Shown here: positions 10,436-21,100 of the stretch, piece by piece | Layout: the number at the start of each line of letters is the position of its first letter | Numbering within the stretch: position 1 is the stretch's first letter | NCBI GenBank assembly: GCA_030770425.1 | Contig: JASJFT010000025.1 | Coordinates: 124,001 to 188,000, forward strand | Reading direction: 5' to 3' | Origin: Darksidea phi | Lineage: Eukaryota > Ascomycota > Dothideomycetes > Pleosporales > Lentitheciaceae | DNA: 64,000 nucleotides | The notes under the pieces: generated by a model | Database searches by the model: none | Seen by the model: only the letters and a program-made list of their open reading frames with translations | What the model was told of the DNA's origin: nothing | Program-made: the position numbers and the translations under genes

Positions 10436-13400
10436 TGTAGGTGCGTGATGAAAGGTGAATGTGCGCTAGGTTGTTCTTTGACTAGACGCAAGTCTTGAGA
10501 GGACGAAGGAACGAGCCCCGCTACTGTCACGAGAAAATCTCTCAAGTGATACAAATAGTGACACAAAAAGTGACATAACCATAAACAGTCCATCCCCAAC
10601 AGCCGGCCTGAAGCGGTCCTCAACCTCCACTACCAGGATATACGCTGCTGCGGGATCCTGAAGGTGGACTCCACCGGGTCTTGATCGAATTCACGCCAGA
10701 GGTCACAAAAGGCCCCGTTGGTGTAAAGTAAGGGTATTGCTGCCACTTCTGCTTCTCTTGTGATACGAATCATTCAGATTCATACACTCTCGTTCCATCT
10801 CGAACGATATTTGCTTACCTTCGCATAGCATTAAATGACCCGTACCGGTGATCCTGTTCGACCCGTCTCTAATCGTCACTCCCCGCGTCCACCTGTTGAG
10901 ACTGATGTGCGTCGGTGACGCCTTTGCGGCGCCCAGCCTGGATTCCCCGGAGCAGCTCTTCAAACTTCGCATCGAGTCCTTCCTAAATGAGCAGCGAATA
11001 CCACTAAGGTCCGACCTTGGCGACATGCGCATCTTCGGGCAGTCCGTTAAAACGGTATATTGTGTCGAGATGTCTCGCGAGTAACGTGTGAGATATTCGA
11101 CTATCTCGCTCTGCTGTAAAATGCTTGCCGCGATCCTTGGCCCGCAAATTCTATCCCCTACGGTTGCGGTACAATGCAGATATAGAGTGTAATAAGAGCG
11201 GTACGTTTCTCTTCAGTTCTATACGTTAATTTCTTTGTCAACGTCAACGATACAGGTGTCGTTAGCGAAAGTCTTCAGAATCTCATAATGCGACACGCTA
11301 ACATAGAGACATTCCTTAAACACCATCTACTTTGACGAATTATAGTAGACTCTCGGGCAATTGTTCGGGGCCACGAGCCTCAGCGTGCTTTGATGAAAGC
11401 TGCTAGTAGAATGAGCCGATCGAGCAATCCACGGCGGCCCTACGAATTGACAGGCGAGCAAGTTCTATCGATTAACAACCAACCTCGCGTCCTCGGGCAG
11501 GTAAGTCTGAGAGACGAGCTCAGGCAGAGGTTCAGAGACACTATTTAGAGCAACAAAGTTTCAAAGTTTCACGAACAGTACACGAGCCTCAACCTCGAGA
11601 CTATCAAAGAGCGCCCGCGCCAGCGAAACGCCCTTGTGCGAAAAGTTGTCCAGTCGTGAGAAGAAACAGCAATTTGTAATATCGTGCGACAGCTGTCCAG
11701 TGTGGAATTCATCAGAGATTCCAAGCAAACAATGGACATGTCTGCGATTTACCTTCCCAAGGAAAGTGAATAACCGAAACGATCATGACGTTGCCTGGGT
11801 GGTCACTAGAGGAAGAGGTTGGGCACAGGGGTGTGGCCACCAACGCAGTGATTGGGTACGGCACACTCGAACAAGGCGGATCCTAATAAAATCGTCGTAG
11901 TCGACCTATCCAAAAACCCCGGTGCCGTTGGTTAAAGTCGAGAAGGGCCTACCCCCAGGGGCTTCGCTCATTGGTTCCCGGTGATTGCGGGCCTTCTAAA
12001 ACGAATGGGTTACAATGCACGTAATAGGTGGCTTAGTGAAGCGACATGGCTTGGACTTGGCTGTAGACTCACCGGTCTAATCCTATAGTCTGTAGGATTT
12101 GGTTGTTCATTTCTAGGCAGTTGTGGGGCTTTCACATCCAGCGTCGGCTATGCCATGCATTGCCGAAGGAGTTTCGTCGATCAAGCCACACTTCAGTCCA
12201 GTGGACGTGATGTGACACCATTCATTGTGCATGGTCGCCCTGCCTGGTTGCTGGGCCTGGTAGATGCGCTGTACCTTGTACCTGACCATTGTGGCTTGTC
12301 GCTTTCCCTGGCCGCTTCGTCTGCCTGGGTATTATACGTGGCCGTTGCACATGGTCGACCTCTAAGCGTTCATACCCTCAATGTTCATACGGATATCGAT
12401 TGCGCTGTCATATTTGGCTTGCCAGCATTTTGTAATGATCGTTCCGATGGGCCTCAGAGTTTGTGTCTCTGGAAACTTGTCCTTTCCATACAGAAGCTTT
12501 ATCTCGTCCTCTTTCCCTCTCTGTAAAAGGTCCTGGTATGGTAACGTTCGCATTATGAACGAAGAAGAGGGCATCTGTAACTTATTGTGCCCATCGAAGT
12601 CTCTGCTGACTTCCGAGCCCTGGATGCTTGCGGAGAAAATTCGAAAGGTTCCATTTAGGGGCGTGTTCGAGGGGGATGCCCGACTCATGGACCGTAGAAC
12701 TGTAGGAGCTCTCTATGCCCGCCATTCTGCTGGAAGCGCTCTTAGATACGTCTTTCTACTGCGATGCTGTATTTCCTGCTATCTCCATGAGCGGATTTGG
12801 CAACAGTGTTGGACACTGCGTCGAGGCACACCAGGCCTGTATTCTCAGAAGATACAACGTCCTTCAGGCTAAATCCGGTCGGGTACTAGATCCGGTTGGT
12901 CATTCCGCCAACCTTAGTGGAAAACGAGCGACAAGCGCTTGGATAATAAGTGGAAAGTTGGTGGGTGAGGAAATGGAGTGGTATACCTGTCTTGCGAGCT
13001 AATACCCATGGATTACCCTCAAGAAGAAACAACTTACAAGATGATTAAGAGCCGAACTGAGTGGATTGAGTGATCGCTGTTTACAGAAAAAGAACATGGA
13101 TTATAAAGTTCGAATGGTTTCTGGAAACGGCGCGTTGGTTATGCTGACGACGAGTGCGGCGGTGATTGAGGTGGCGTGGAATATACTTTTGGCTAATATC
13201 AGCTACGCTATGCAGTAACCAGTTGAGTAGACCTCAACAGCCGTCGACATTTGTTGGAGCGGGTGACTGATTGCATTACAACTTGCAGTAAGGAATGTAC
13301 AAAAGATCGAAGGAAGAAAGGAAGGAAGGAAGGAAGGAAGGAAGGAAGGAAGGAAGGAAGGAAGGAAGGAAGGAAGGATTTCGCCCCGCGGGTGCCAAGA

Positions 13401-13594
13401 GGTCTTTGGGCTAATTCAGGTGAAGCTACGGAGGCTAGATAGATAAAGTAGCGGCCCCTACCGGGGTTGGACCCTCACACGGCTTTCATGGAATGTCCAG
13501 GACGAAGTGCCTGAGGCGACATGCATAGGGCTATATCACGCGATGACACCCTATCGTATATACTTGAGCCCATATTCGCGCTCCTTGCACCTGC
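10436..13594. other. Gene-poor 3.2-kb region
   Basis: No supported gene. Two small open frames with ATG starts, 12362-12688 minus (108 residues) and 12715-13002 plus (95 residues), look moderately protein-like but have no recognised motif and may be relics of one decayed gene. A GGAA microsatellite lies at 13317-13378. Composition is ordinary, without the RIP-like bias seen at the left edge. Confidence 0.5.
13317..13378. repeat. (GGAA)n microsatellite
   Basis: About fifteen uninterrupted GGAA tetranucleotides. It lies about 220 bases beyond the 3' end of the isomerase gene and is probably length-polymorphic. Confidence 0.95.
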
Positions 13595-14652
13595 TCATAT
13601 TTTTGCCCTCGCTTTACTCTTCTCTTCCAACTCCCTGGTCTTAATCTCGAACCTCTTCGTGGGCGCATCCTCCACAAACCGCTCCGCAAGCGCATCCACC
13701 GCATTAATAACAGCCAACAGCCTCTGATCTCTGATGGGCGCATTTTGCAACCGCTTCATCTCCATCATACTCTTCCCATCGTTGATTTCCAGCTGGCCTT
13801 CTAGAAACTTTATAACCTCAGCTTGGAACGCGTCGCCTGTAAGATCCCAGACGCGATTATACATTCCAGCGGCGAGGAGCTCCTGGGCGGTCAGTTTTGT
13901 ACCGAACATGAGGAAGTCGTTGGCGCGGTGGATGCCAATGTGCTGGGCGAAGGAGATGGCAGACCCGTTTTCGGGGACGAGGGCGAGGGCGGAGAAGGGA
14001 CATTGTAGATAGGCGGTGTTGGAAGCAAGGATAATGTCGGCGATGCCAGGAAACCAGGCTGCACCACCACCGACACCCGGTCCGTTTAGAGCTAGGATGA
14101 AAACTTTCTTGTGGTCTATCATGGAACGGAGTAATTCGGCGGCTGTTGCATATCAGCATGTCCTACAGCGAGACAACGCCATCGCAGAAAAGCTTACCGT
14201 AGCTAAACCGCTGCAAAAATTGCAACTTTTTCTCGCCGGCGTTTTTGTACTCCGTTAACTGAATATAGGTGTTAGCTTCTGTTCGAAACACTCAACATCC
14301 TGCTCCAAACTGTACACAACTCTTCCCCCGCATCTTATCAGAACAAGTGTACATACCCCACCCATTTCCCTCACTCCCCGAACATCTGCGCCTGCAGAAA
14401 AGAACCGCCCTTCACCCGTCAGCACCGTAAACACTGTATCGGGATGCTCATTGAGAACACGGAGAGCTGCAATTGTGTCTGCGATGAGGTTGCCGCCGAA
14501 GGAGTTTAGCGCTTTGGGGCGGTTGAACTAGTCATCGTCAGTATTGCTAGGATATCTGTAGACCGGTATGGATAGGGTTTGTCTGGATGTACCTTTATAA
14601 TACCGATCTTCCCCTTGATTTCGAACTTGATATCCGTGTACTCGGAAGCCAT
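13595..14652 (-). CDS. Peroxisomal enoyl-CoA isomerase/hydratase
   Basis: A 279-residue crotonase-fold protein, the usual length of fungal delta3,delta2-enoyl-CoA isomerases, which move double bonds during beta-oxidation of unsaturated fatty acids. Four exons (14652-14593, 14527-14357, 14258-14198, 14142-13595) splice in phase. They join as KIGIIKFNRPKALNSFGG, VREMGGLTEYKNAGEKK and RFSYAAELLRSMIDH. Oxyanion-hole segments are GRFFSAGADVRGV and NGPGVGGGAA. A glutamate in LALVPENGSA sits where the isomerase catalytic acid of yeast Eci1 is found. The C-terminus ARAKI ends in AKI, a known PTS1 variant, indicating peroxisomal import. Isomerase is favoured over hydratase but not proven. Confidence 0.88.
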
Positions 14653-15219
14653 GAAGTTCAAAGCCGAAGAAAGACAGGTTAGAGAAGTAGTAAACCTGGA
14701 AGAAACCCGATGACCACCGGAAGAGTTTGAAGTCTTTAGGATTCCCGTTAAAGCGAGCCTTCGACCTAGGTAAGAGTCCGTATAGTAATCTGACCCCGCA
14801 AGAGCTTATCGGTGCCTCGGCTCGCTGAGTCAGACGAGATTTGGGGGACCAAGACGAGCTAGTAAGCTCAAGTTGAGGCAATGAGTGTTAAAAACTTGAC
14901 AGGATGGAGCGTAGGAATGGAAAAGTGGGCCTTGGTAGTAATGGAACTCATTCATTCACCGGCAATCACGAAGCTTAGTGCTCAAAGTTACCTCGGCACA
15001 TTCGCGTGGAGCGATATCACGTGCCGCAGGAATGACTTTGACATTGACTGCACGACTGATCGGGAACTTGTATTAGTTCTCATAGGTTGCACTGAGTACG
15101 GTAACCATTTATTCTATGTATATGCATACGCGTCTATATGAAATCTAAAGATCGATTGGGGAATCATCCGTACAACCCATAATATACACTCCTCCGTTCC
15201 TTCATCTCGTCTTCCCGCC
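14653..15219. other. Intergenic
   Basis: The region separates two minus-strand genes and holds the promoter of the isomerase gene and the 3' region of the ABC1-type kinase gene. A short plus-strand frame (14881-15141) has no domain. Nothing else is seen. Confidence 0.6.
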
Positions 15220-17202
15220 TTATCCCTCAAACACTCCGTGATTGAGCTCCACGCCAAATTCCCTGGCCATATCCTTCATCCTTTCTTCGATTTCGTCTTC
15301 CATTCCACGCCCAAACCCCAATGCCTGCTTGAGCCTGGACCAAATGAAGAAGGCGTCGCTGAGTAGTAACACACTTCTAAACCTCAGGTGCTTGATCCAA
15401 TTCTGCCACCTCTCGCCTCGTGTAAGGTCGTTCGATTCGGTCAGCGCGCGAGATGCCCACAACCCAGTAATCTTTATGCGGTTCACTGGCGAGCCCAGAA
15501 ACTGGTTATTTCCCTGAACGATACGTAGGTTGCGTCCAATGAAGATAAGTTCTCGGGGCCACTTCGATTCATCGCCAAGGACTTGTTTCATTCCCTTTTG
15601 TGCTTTGTCTTGCATTTCGAACGCCTTTTCCCGCCACTTGCCTTTATTATCTTTCTTCAGTTCCTCCATAAATCTTCGGTCTCCGCCTTGGTACGGCCGC
15701 ATAAGTGTTGCCGAAGCGAATATCTCAGGATTGCCGACGCCCCAGCCAGTCACGATGTCGTTGATGGTGGCGTTGTCGAATGCAAGAAGCGATTTCCAAA
15801 ATAGAGCATATTGGTGTCGGAATACAGGATTCATCTGGATGTATAGTCCGTGATCAATGAGTACGACTTCGGGTGAGCCGTCAGGTAAGCGCCGTATGAA
15901 GATGTTGCCGGGATGAGGATCGCAATGTACAATACCCCAGAGAAACATCTGAGCGCTGAAGAGGTCGACGATGGTGTTCATCGTGGTCTTAAGTGAGACG
16001 CCTAGACCGCCTTTGCCATCTCTACCTCGCCAATACGAGCGGTCGGGCTTTGAGAGGGGATTTTGTGGGGCGTCGCCCGGGATCTTAGTGTCGATTTTAG
16101 TGTGGTTTTTGGGCAAGGGTGGCAATACAGTGCCGCCTGCTCCTGGACTACCCTGATGCCATCCGCCTTGCCATTGATTGGTGATGCCCTCCTTATCCCA
16201 TAGTCGCACGCCTTCGATCCATTCCGCTGTCATAACCCTCTTGCTCGACAACTCTCGATACACTTCTGGGATGTAGACTCGTCCATATAATCTCTTCTCT
16301 CCCGCAACAAGCTTCCTCATCTGCTCCGCGTTGTCCGCCTCGTTCACGAAATCCGTCTCCAGCATCAAGCGCTCCGTAATGTACGGCACAAGCACATACA
16401 TAGGAATGTCGAACCACCAGGTATAGGCCTTCGCCACAACCTTGAAAGCCCACAGGTCCCACCCCACTTGGCTAGCAATCTCCCTCTTCTGGATCTTGAT
16501 CGCTACCTCTCTCCCATCGGCTAGTCTAGCCCAATGTACCTGGGCGACACTTGCGCTCGCTCGTGCCGTTTTTTCCATCACACCCTTGCCTTGCTCTTCG
16601 GCGAAGCTTACACCAAACACTTCCTCAACACTCTTCCCAAAATCCTCTTGTATCACCTTCTCCACCTCCCACCATTCGTTCTGCGGCGCATCGTCGAACA
16701 TCTTAGCGAACATCTTCTGGAATTCCGGTGGTAGAATGGCACTCTGCATCGCAATCGCCTGGCCTATTTTCAGATACAGTCCGCCATTATGCCGTAGCAA
16801 TTCGAAGACCCGTCTTGCATTCCTTGCGTGCAATTCTTCGATACTGTCTACTAGCGGTGGGTGTGCCCGAAAGTTGATTTTGTAGTCTAATCCGATGAGT
16901 AGACCCGTGTAGAACGTTCGAGCACTACGTGTGAGCGACGCGGCGTTCCATTTTTTGTCTACGACGTAGCCGGTGCCGAGCAGCGCCGAGAGGAGGAAGA
17001 GGCGGCGCACCCATTTCCTACGGCGAAAAGGGGGCTTGACCTTTCTCGGTCTCGGTTTTGGGAGCTCTGCAGGATTTGGGGGGCGGAGAGGTTGCCATGC
17101 TTGCGACTGAACCCGGCGGATGAGGCATGGTTGAAGTGTCAGCGATCGCGGGTTGACATGGTGAGTTGCAGCTCCTCGGAGGAGACGCAAGCCATGTATC
17201 AT
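15220..17202 (-). CDS. Mitochondrial ABC1/ADCK-family atypical kinase
   Basis: A 660-residue single-exon protein of the UbiB/ABC1 family, whose mitochondrial members act in coenzyme Q biosynthesis or distribution and lipid homeostasis. The basic N-terminus (MIHGLRLLRG) looks like a transit peptide. A hydrophobic segment at about 66-82 (RLFLLSALLGTGYVVD) probably anchors it in the inner membrane. The family's KxGQ motif is present as KIGQ (145-148), followed by the nucleotide-binding lysine in REVAIKIQ, the catalytic HCDPHPGN and the metal-binding DHG in LIDHGLY. The order and LPPEFQKMFAKMFDDAPQ resemble yeast Mcp2/Cqd2 more than Coq8, whose N-terminal KxGQ context differs; this assignment is from memory. 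A low-complexity insert (about 350-400) sits between kinase lobes. Confidence 0.88.
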   Translation of the reverse strand: MIHGLRLLRGAATHHVNPRSLTLQPCLIRRVQSQAWQPLRPPNPAELPKPRPRKVKPPFRRRKWVRRLFLLSALLGTGYVVDKKWNAASLTRSARTFYTGLLIGLDYKINFRAHPPLVDSIEELHARNARRVFELLRHNGGLYLKIGQAIAMQSAILPPEFQKMFAKMFDDAPQNEWWEVEKVIQEDFGKSVEEVFGVSFAEEQGKGVMEKTARASASVAQVHWARLADGREVAIKIQKREIASQVGWDLWAFKVVAKAYTWWFDIPMYVLVPYITERLMLETDFVNEADNAEQMRKLVAGEKRLYGRVYIPEVYRELSSKRVMTAEWIEGVRLWDKEGITNQWQGGWHQGSPGAGGTVLPPLPKNHTKIDTKIPGDAPQNPLSKPDRSYWRGRDGKGGLGVSLKTTMNTIVDLFSAQMFLWGIVHCDPHPGNIFIRRLPDGSPEVVLIDHGLYIQMNPVFRHQYALFWKSLLAFDNATINDIVTGWGVGNPEIFASATLMRPYQGGDRRFMEELKKDNKGKWREKAFEMQDKAQKGMKQVLGDESKWPRELIFIGRNLRIVQGNNQFLGSPVNRIKITGLWASRALTESNDLTRGERWQNWIKHLRFRSVLLLSDAFFIWSRLKQALGFGRGMEDEIEERMKDMAREFGVELNHGVFEG

Positions 17203-17723
17203 GGCTCTTTAGAAAGAGGAGGTAACAAGCGAGAGTGGAGGGTGTGTCATGAAGCGCGCATGGTGGTATATCTTTGCAGCTTTTCGGATGAAGTCATGAC
17301 GCAACGCCGACGGGCTGGCTAAGTGAATAGACCGGCAATGCGCACAGACCAACACCAATATGTCCGTCCCCGGATTCTCCGTGGACTCTCCACGGAAAGC
17401 CTATCACCGGTATTATACTGGGCTGGTTTCGTGCTTTCGACCCGTCTTGATCCTCGTCTGGGATCCGGTTTCATGTGTAACAAAGTCTTTTTGTATCGCC
17501 CACACGTAGACCCTGACTGAATCAACCCATACCACAAATAATTTATTTTCGCTAAGATCTACCGCCCGAATATGCCATTTGATTGTCAGCGTATCATAAG
17601 AAGACGCAAATGCAAGGAACCCGTCTTTCCCAAAACAGCTAGCCTAATAGCCACCCATTCGTCTAACCCGCTTACTCACACACCATCCGTCTTGGTCACG
17701 CTGTGAATCCCTCGTCTCTTTGA
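17203..17723. other. Intergenic
   Basis: The region holds the promoter of the ABC1-type kinase gene and the 5' side of the SnoaL-like fragment. No supported gene and no missing upstream exon of the fragment was found. Confidence 0.5.
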
Positions 17724-18128
17724 CATATCAACATTGAAAAGCGCCTCTCCAACATCACCAACCTCTGGGTTGCTTCTAGCGACGTGCTGTTTGTAGACGC
17801 AATGGGTGTGTTCAAATCGCATCAAGCCATCTGCGAGATGGTCGATAAGATCTTGGCTATGGGAGGGCCGGAGGATGTGTTCAGTGAGACAAGTAAGCGC
17901 TTCTACGATGGAGAGCTAGAGTATGAAATGGGACGTATCAAGCCCACTTACGATCAGATAGGTGATGTGAAGTGTTTGCAGAAAGATGAGGAAGGCGACT
18001 TGTGGGTTACGAGGGTGCAGTGGAGCGTTGGACCACCGGGAGGAGAGTATAAGTTGACGGGATGGGATGTTATTACGATTGTGTGTGGGAAGATTAAGGC
18101 TTGTTATACGTTTCTTGATTCAAAATAG
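17724..18128 (+). pseudogene. SnoaL/NTF2-like fragment, 5' end missing
   Basis: The frame is open from just after a TGA at 17721 and reads IEKRLSNITNLWVASSDVLF, DAMGVFKSHQAICEMVDKIL and on to ITIVCGKIKACYTFLDSK. This resembles the second half of fungal SnoaL-like (NTF2-fold) proteins, including VTRVQWSVGPPGGEYKLTGWDV near the C-terminus. There is no ATG before residue DAM (ATG at 17802), no acceptor AG between the TGA and the homologous part, and no upstream exon. I take it as N-terminally truncated. A functional 108-residue protein from 17802 cannot be excluded. Its stop lies only 15 bases from the convergent REV3 stop. Confidence 0.55.
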
Positions 18129-18142
18129 GGGTTATACTAATG

Positions 18143-21100
18143 CTACCATTCCAAATCCTTACTGCTCACTTCACAGCTCAGTTCTTGCTCTTGATCAGTC
18201 CTGTCTTCCAGTACCTCAATAACCCTCCCCACACTATTTCTCAGCCCCGCGAGCTTGCTACGTTCTCGGATGCGGGTGTAGAAGACAGGGCAATCTCTAG
18301 AGTCGCACCTAATCTCGTCGCCCCACGCTAGATTCGAACAACTCCGACAAACCATATCGACCTGCTTAGCCTTCTGCTCACTCTTCCATATTCTATCTTT
18401 CAGCGCAAGCAGCGCACGGGCCGGCTTCTTCAAACAGCTTTCGCACATGGGGAGCGTGGCGTACGCGTCTGCTTCCACGCCCGGTATTGTGGGTGGAAGA
18501 GGTGGCAGTTTGGAGCGACAGACGAGACATGTCGAACTCTTCATATAGCTTTCAAGCGTCTTCTTTGGGTTAGTTTTTCCGGGCGCAGCAAGGGCGTTGC
18601 CGGTGTGTGGTTGGTTGTGAAGGGGTAATGTGATGTTGCGGATGCGCTGGACCTTGGGCATCTCATCGTACCATTGGCGCACATTTGCGCCAACGAGGTT
18701 GAATATGCGTTCGAGAGGCGGGATCAGGTTCTTAGAGATGTAGTATTCGGCATCTAGTTCGAGATGGTCGTTCTGAAGAAGCATCTCAGGACTCACGCAG
18801 CGGTCGATGAGGCGTGCGCCTGGAGCACCGGTGACGACAACATACGGTACGCGCTCGCCATATTGAGGCCCTGTGCGTGGGTCGGCAAGCGTACGTTTAG
18901 TTGCTATTAGAGCGCCCGGTGGAGGCGGCCCCCGGTCGGAGTAAGTTCCGAGCTTAACTTCCTTTGCGAAGAGGAAGTCTTGAATGCTGATGCGGCCTTC
19001 CATGATCTTTGTGCACTGGCTCTGAAAGTACTTTTTGACTTCTGAAAGATCGCTCGTTCGGAATAGGATTTTTAGTGCCTTCTCTTCAATCTTCTGTTCT
19101 GCGGGGGTGCCGTCTCGACGAACAGTTTCAATACCTTTAGCGTCAAACTCGGGCTCTTTCTGATTACGGGATTCGTACTTGAAGCCGACGTAGCGCTTCT
19201 TGGCTAGGAGTACGCAAGGATGATACACCTTCTCGAACTTGAGCTTGATGGGTCGTGGATTCGCCTTGGTGACGGCTTCAGCAATTTCTTCACCTATCGC
19301 AAAAGCTTGCTCTTTGGTGCGCCCCTTGAGGTAGACGAAGAGTGAGTCGGTGTCGCCATATACGACTTCTGCGCCCCACTTCTCGACCGAATGGATGAGC
19401 GCGATTGCTTTCTCCAAGGTCTCTCGGCCGGCTTGAACGATGCTGTCTGCAATCTCGGAGCAAGGCATGCGACCAGAAAAGGAAGCCGACGTGTATCCGT
19501 AAGTGACATTAGCTAGCAGCTTCAAAGCAAGCTGTCTGTTGTCGAGAAGCTGCTGAAGCGTCTTGTCGTCTTTGTCCATCTTCATCCCGCTCTTCACCAT
19601 AACGCGAGTCTCAAGTATCTCGCCCAGCATCTTAGCGAGTAGTGATTTTCTAATCTCTTGCTTGACGTACATCATGCCATTTGGCGCGATGTTGATATGA
19701 TCTTTGACGAGCTCCAACAGCTGCGGCTCGCGCTTGAAGTCCATAAAGCCCATCTTGTTCCGGCCGCGCCAGGAGACTATACGACCTAAGCACGTTGAAT
19801 AGCAGTAGTTGTATGCGATCATAACACTCGGGTAAAGAGACTGAAAGTCTAGGACAAGTAGAGGGCTCGAGTAGAATGCGCTTTGAGGCTCCATAACCAA
19901 TGGCAAACACTCGAGCGCATTCTGCTGGCCAACCTGCTTTCGACTGGGAGATACCAAGATGAAGTTTTCTGGTTTTGCGATGCGGAACATGGTTGATTCG
20001 ACCTTGAATTGTGAGCCTCGTGAGATGACCGAAAAGAAGTCAACGCCGAGGAGACGCGCTTGTTCGCTGGTCCTAGGCACAATCCCATTTGCTTCTAGTA
20101 TATCGAGATTTAACTGCACCCTGGTTACGAAGTAGTCAAGGACCTTTGCTAAATCCCTTGGTTTGGAACTAGTGTACCAAGCCGTTAAATCGGAGTGTTG
20201 GTAATGTGGAATGCGTTTGTGCAAGAGGTGGAAGACGACGTTTTCCATCGTATACTGAAGGAGGTTTAACTCTCCTCGCATAGCACGCCAAATGTTGATC
20301 ATATGGCGGCCAGTGACCCGAATCGTCGAAGTATGATTAAAGCCCCAGCGGTCAGCCTCTTTGCCAAATCTGCCATGGGATTGCGATCTCATTCGGCTGA
20401 GCTCATCGCAAAGATTGTACTCGTATTTTATCCGGGCACGCTCGATAATATAGCCCCAAGAGCTGTTGTGCACCTCATATCCAGTCATGATATCGGGATC
20501 AAAGTAGCGTACAATATCGACGATCCGGTTAATGAGGTCTAGCTCGTCCTCTTCGTATTCAACATCTACGGATGTTTGCTTGTCGATGCGTCTTACAATG
20601 CCATTCTCCCCGGAAAGACACAGGATGCCTACACGCGGACGATCGTCACTCGCATCCTCTTCATCTTGTATGGCCCAAAAGATACACTGGATCTTATCTT
20701 CGGCGGGATCCGGAACTAGACTCCCCCGTGAGTTGACGTGCACCTCCAAACTGAAGATGCTCATGTACTGCGTGTCGTATTTGACACTCGTTGACTTCTT
20801 CTTCTGTGAGTATTTGAATCCATGCTTATTCTTCTGTGTAGGGCCTTCGATCTGTGAGAGTTCCTTTCGAAGCTGTTTAGGTTCCTGCTCGGGTTTGGCT
20901 TCTTTCTTGCCGGAATCAATTGGGTCATGCTTAGATTCTCCGTGAACCCACTCAAGGACTCCCAGAAAAGTTGGCGGAGCCGCTGATATTTCCCAATGAC
21001 GCAAGTTACATTTGTGAGACCGCAAGCGGCCTTCAGTATATTCTTTTACCTTATCCAACATTAGAGGAGGGTGCTCTCCAATGTTCGCAAGTGAAGTCCC

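Noticed and set aside
13441..13480. GGGGTTGGACCC resembling a tRNA T-arm
   Set aside because: It differs from the B-box GGTTCGANNCC and no matching A-box, anticodon arm or acceptor stem was found upstream.
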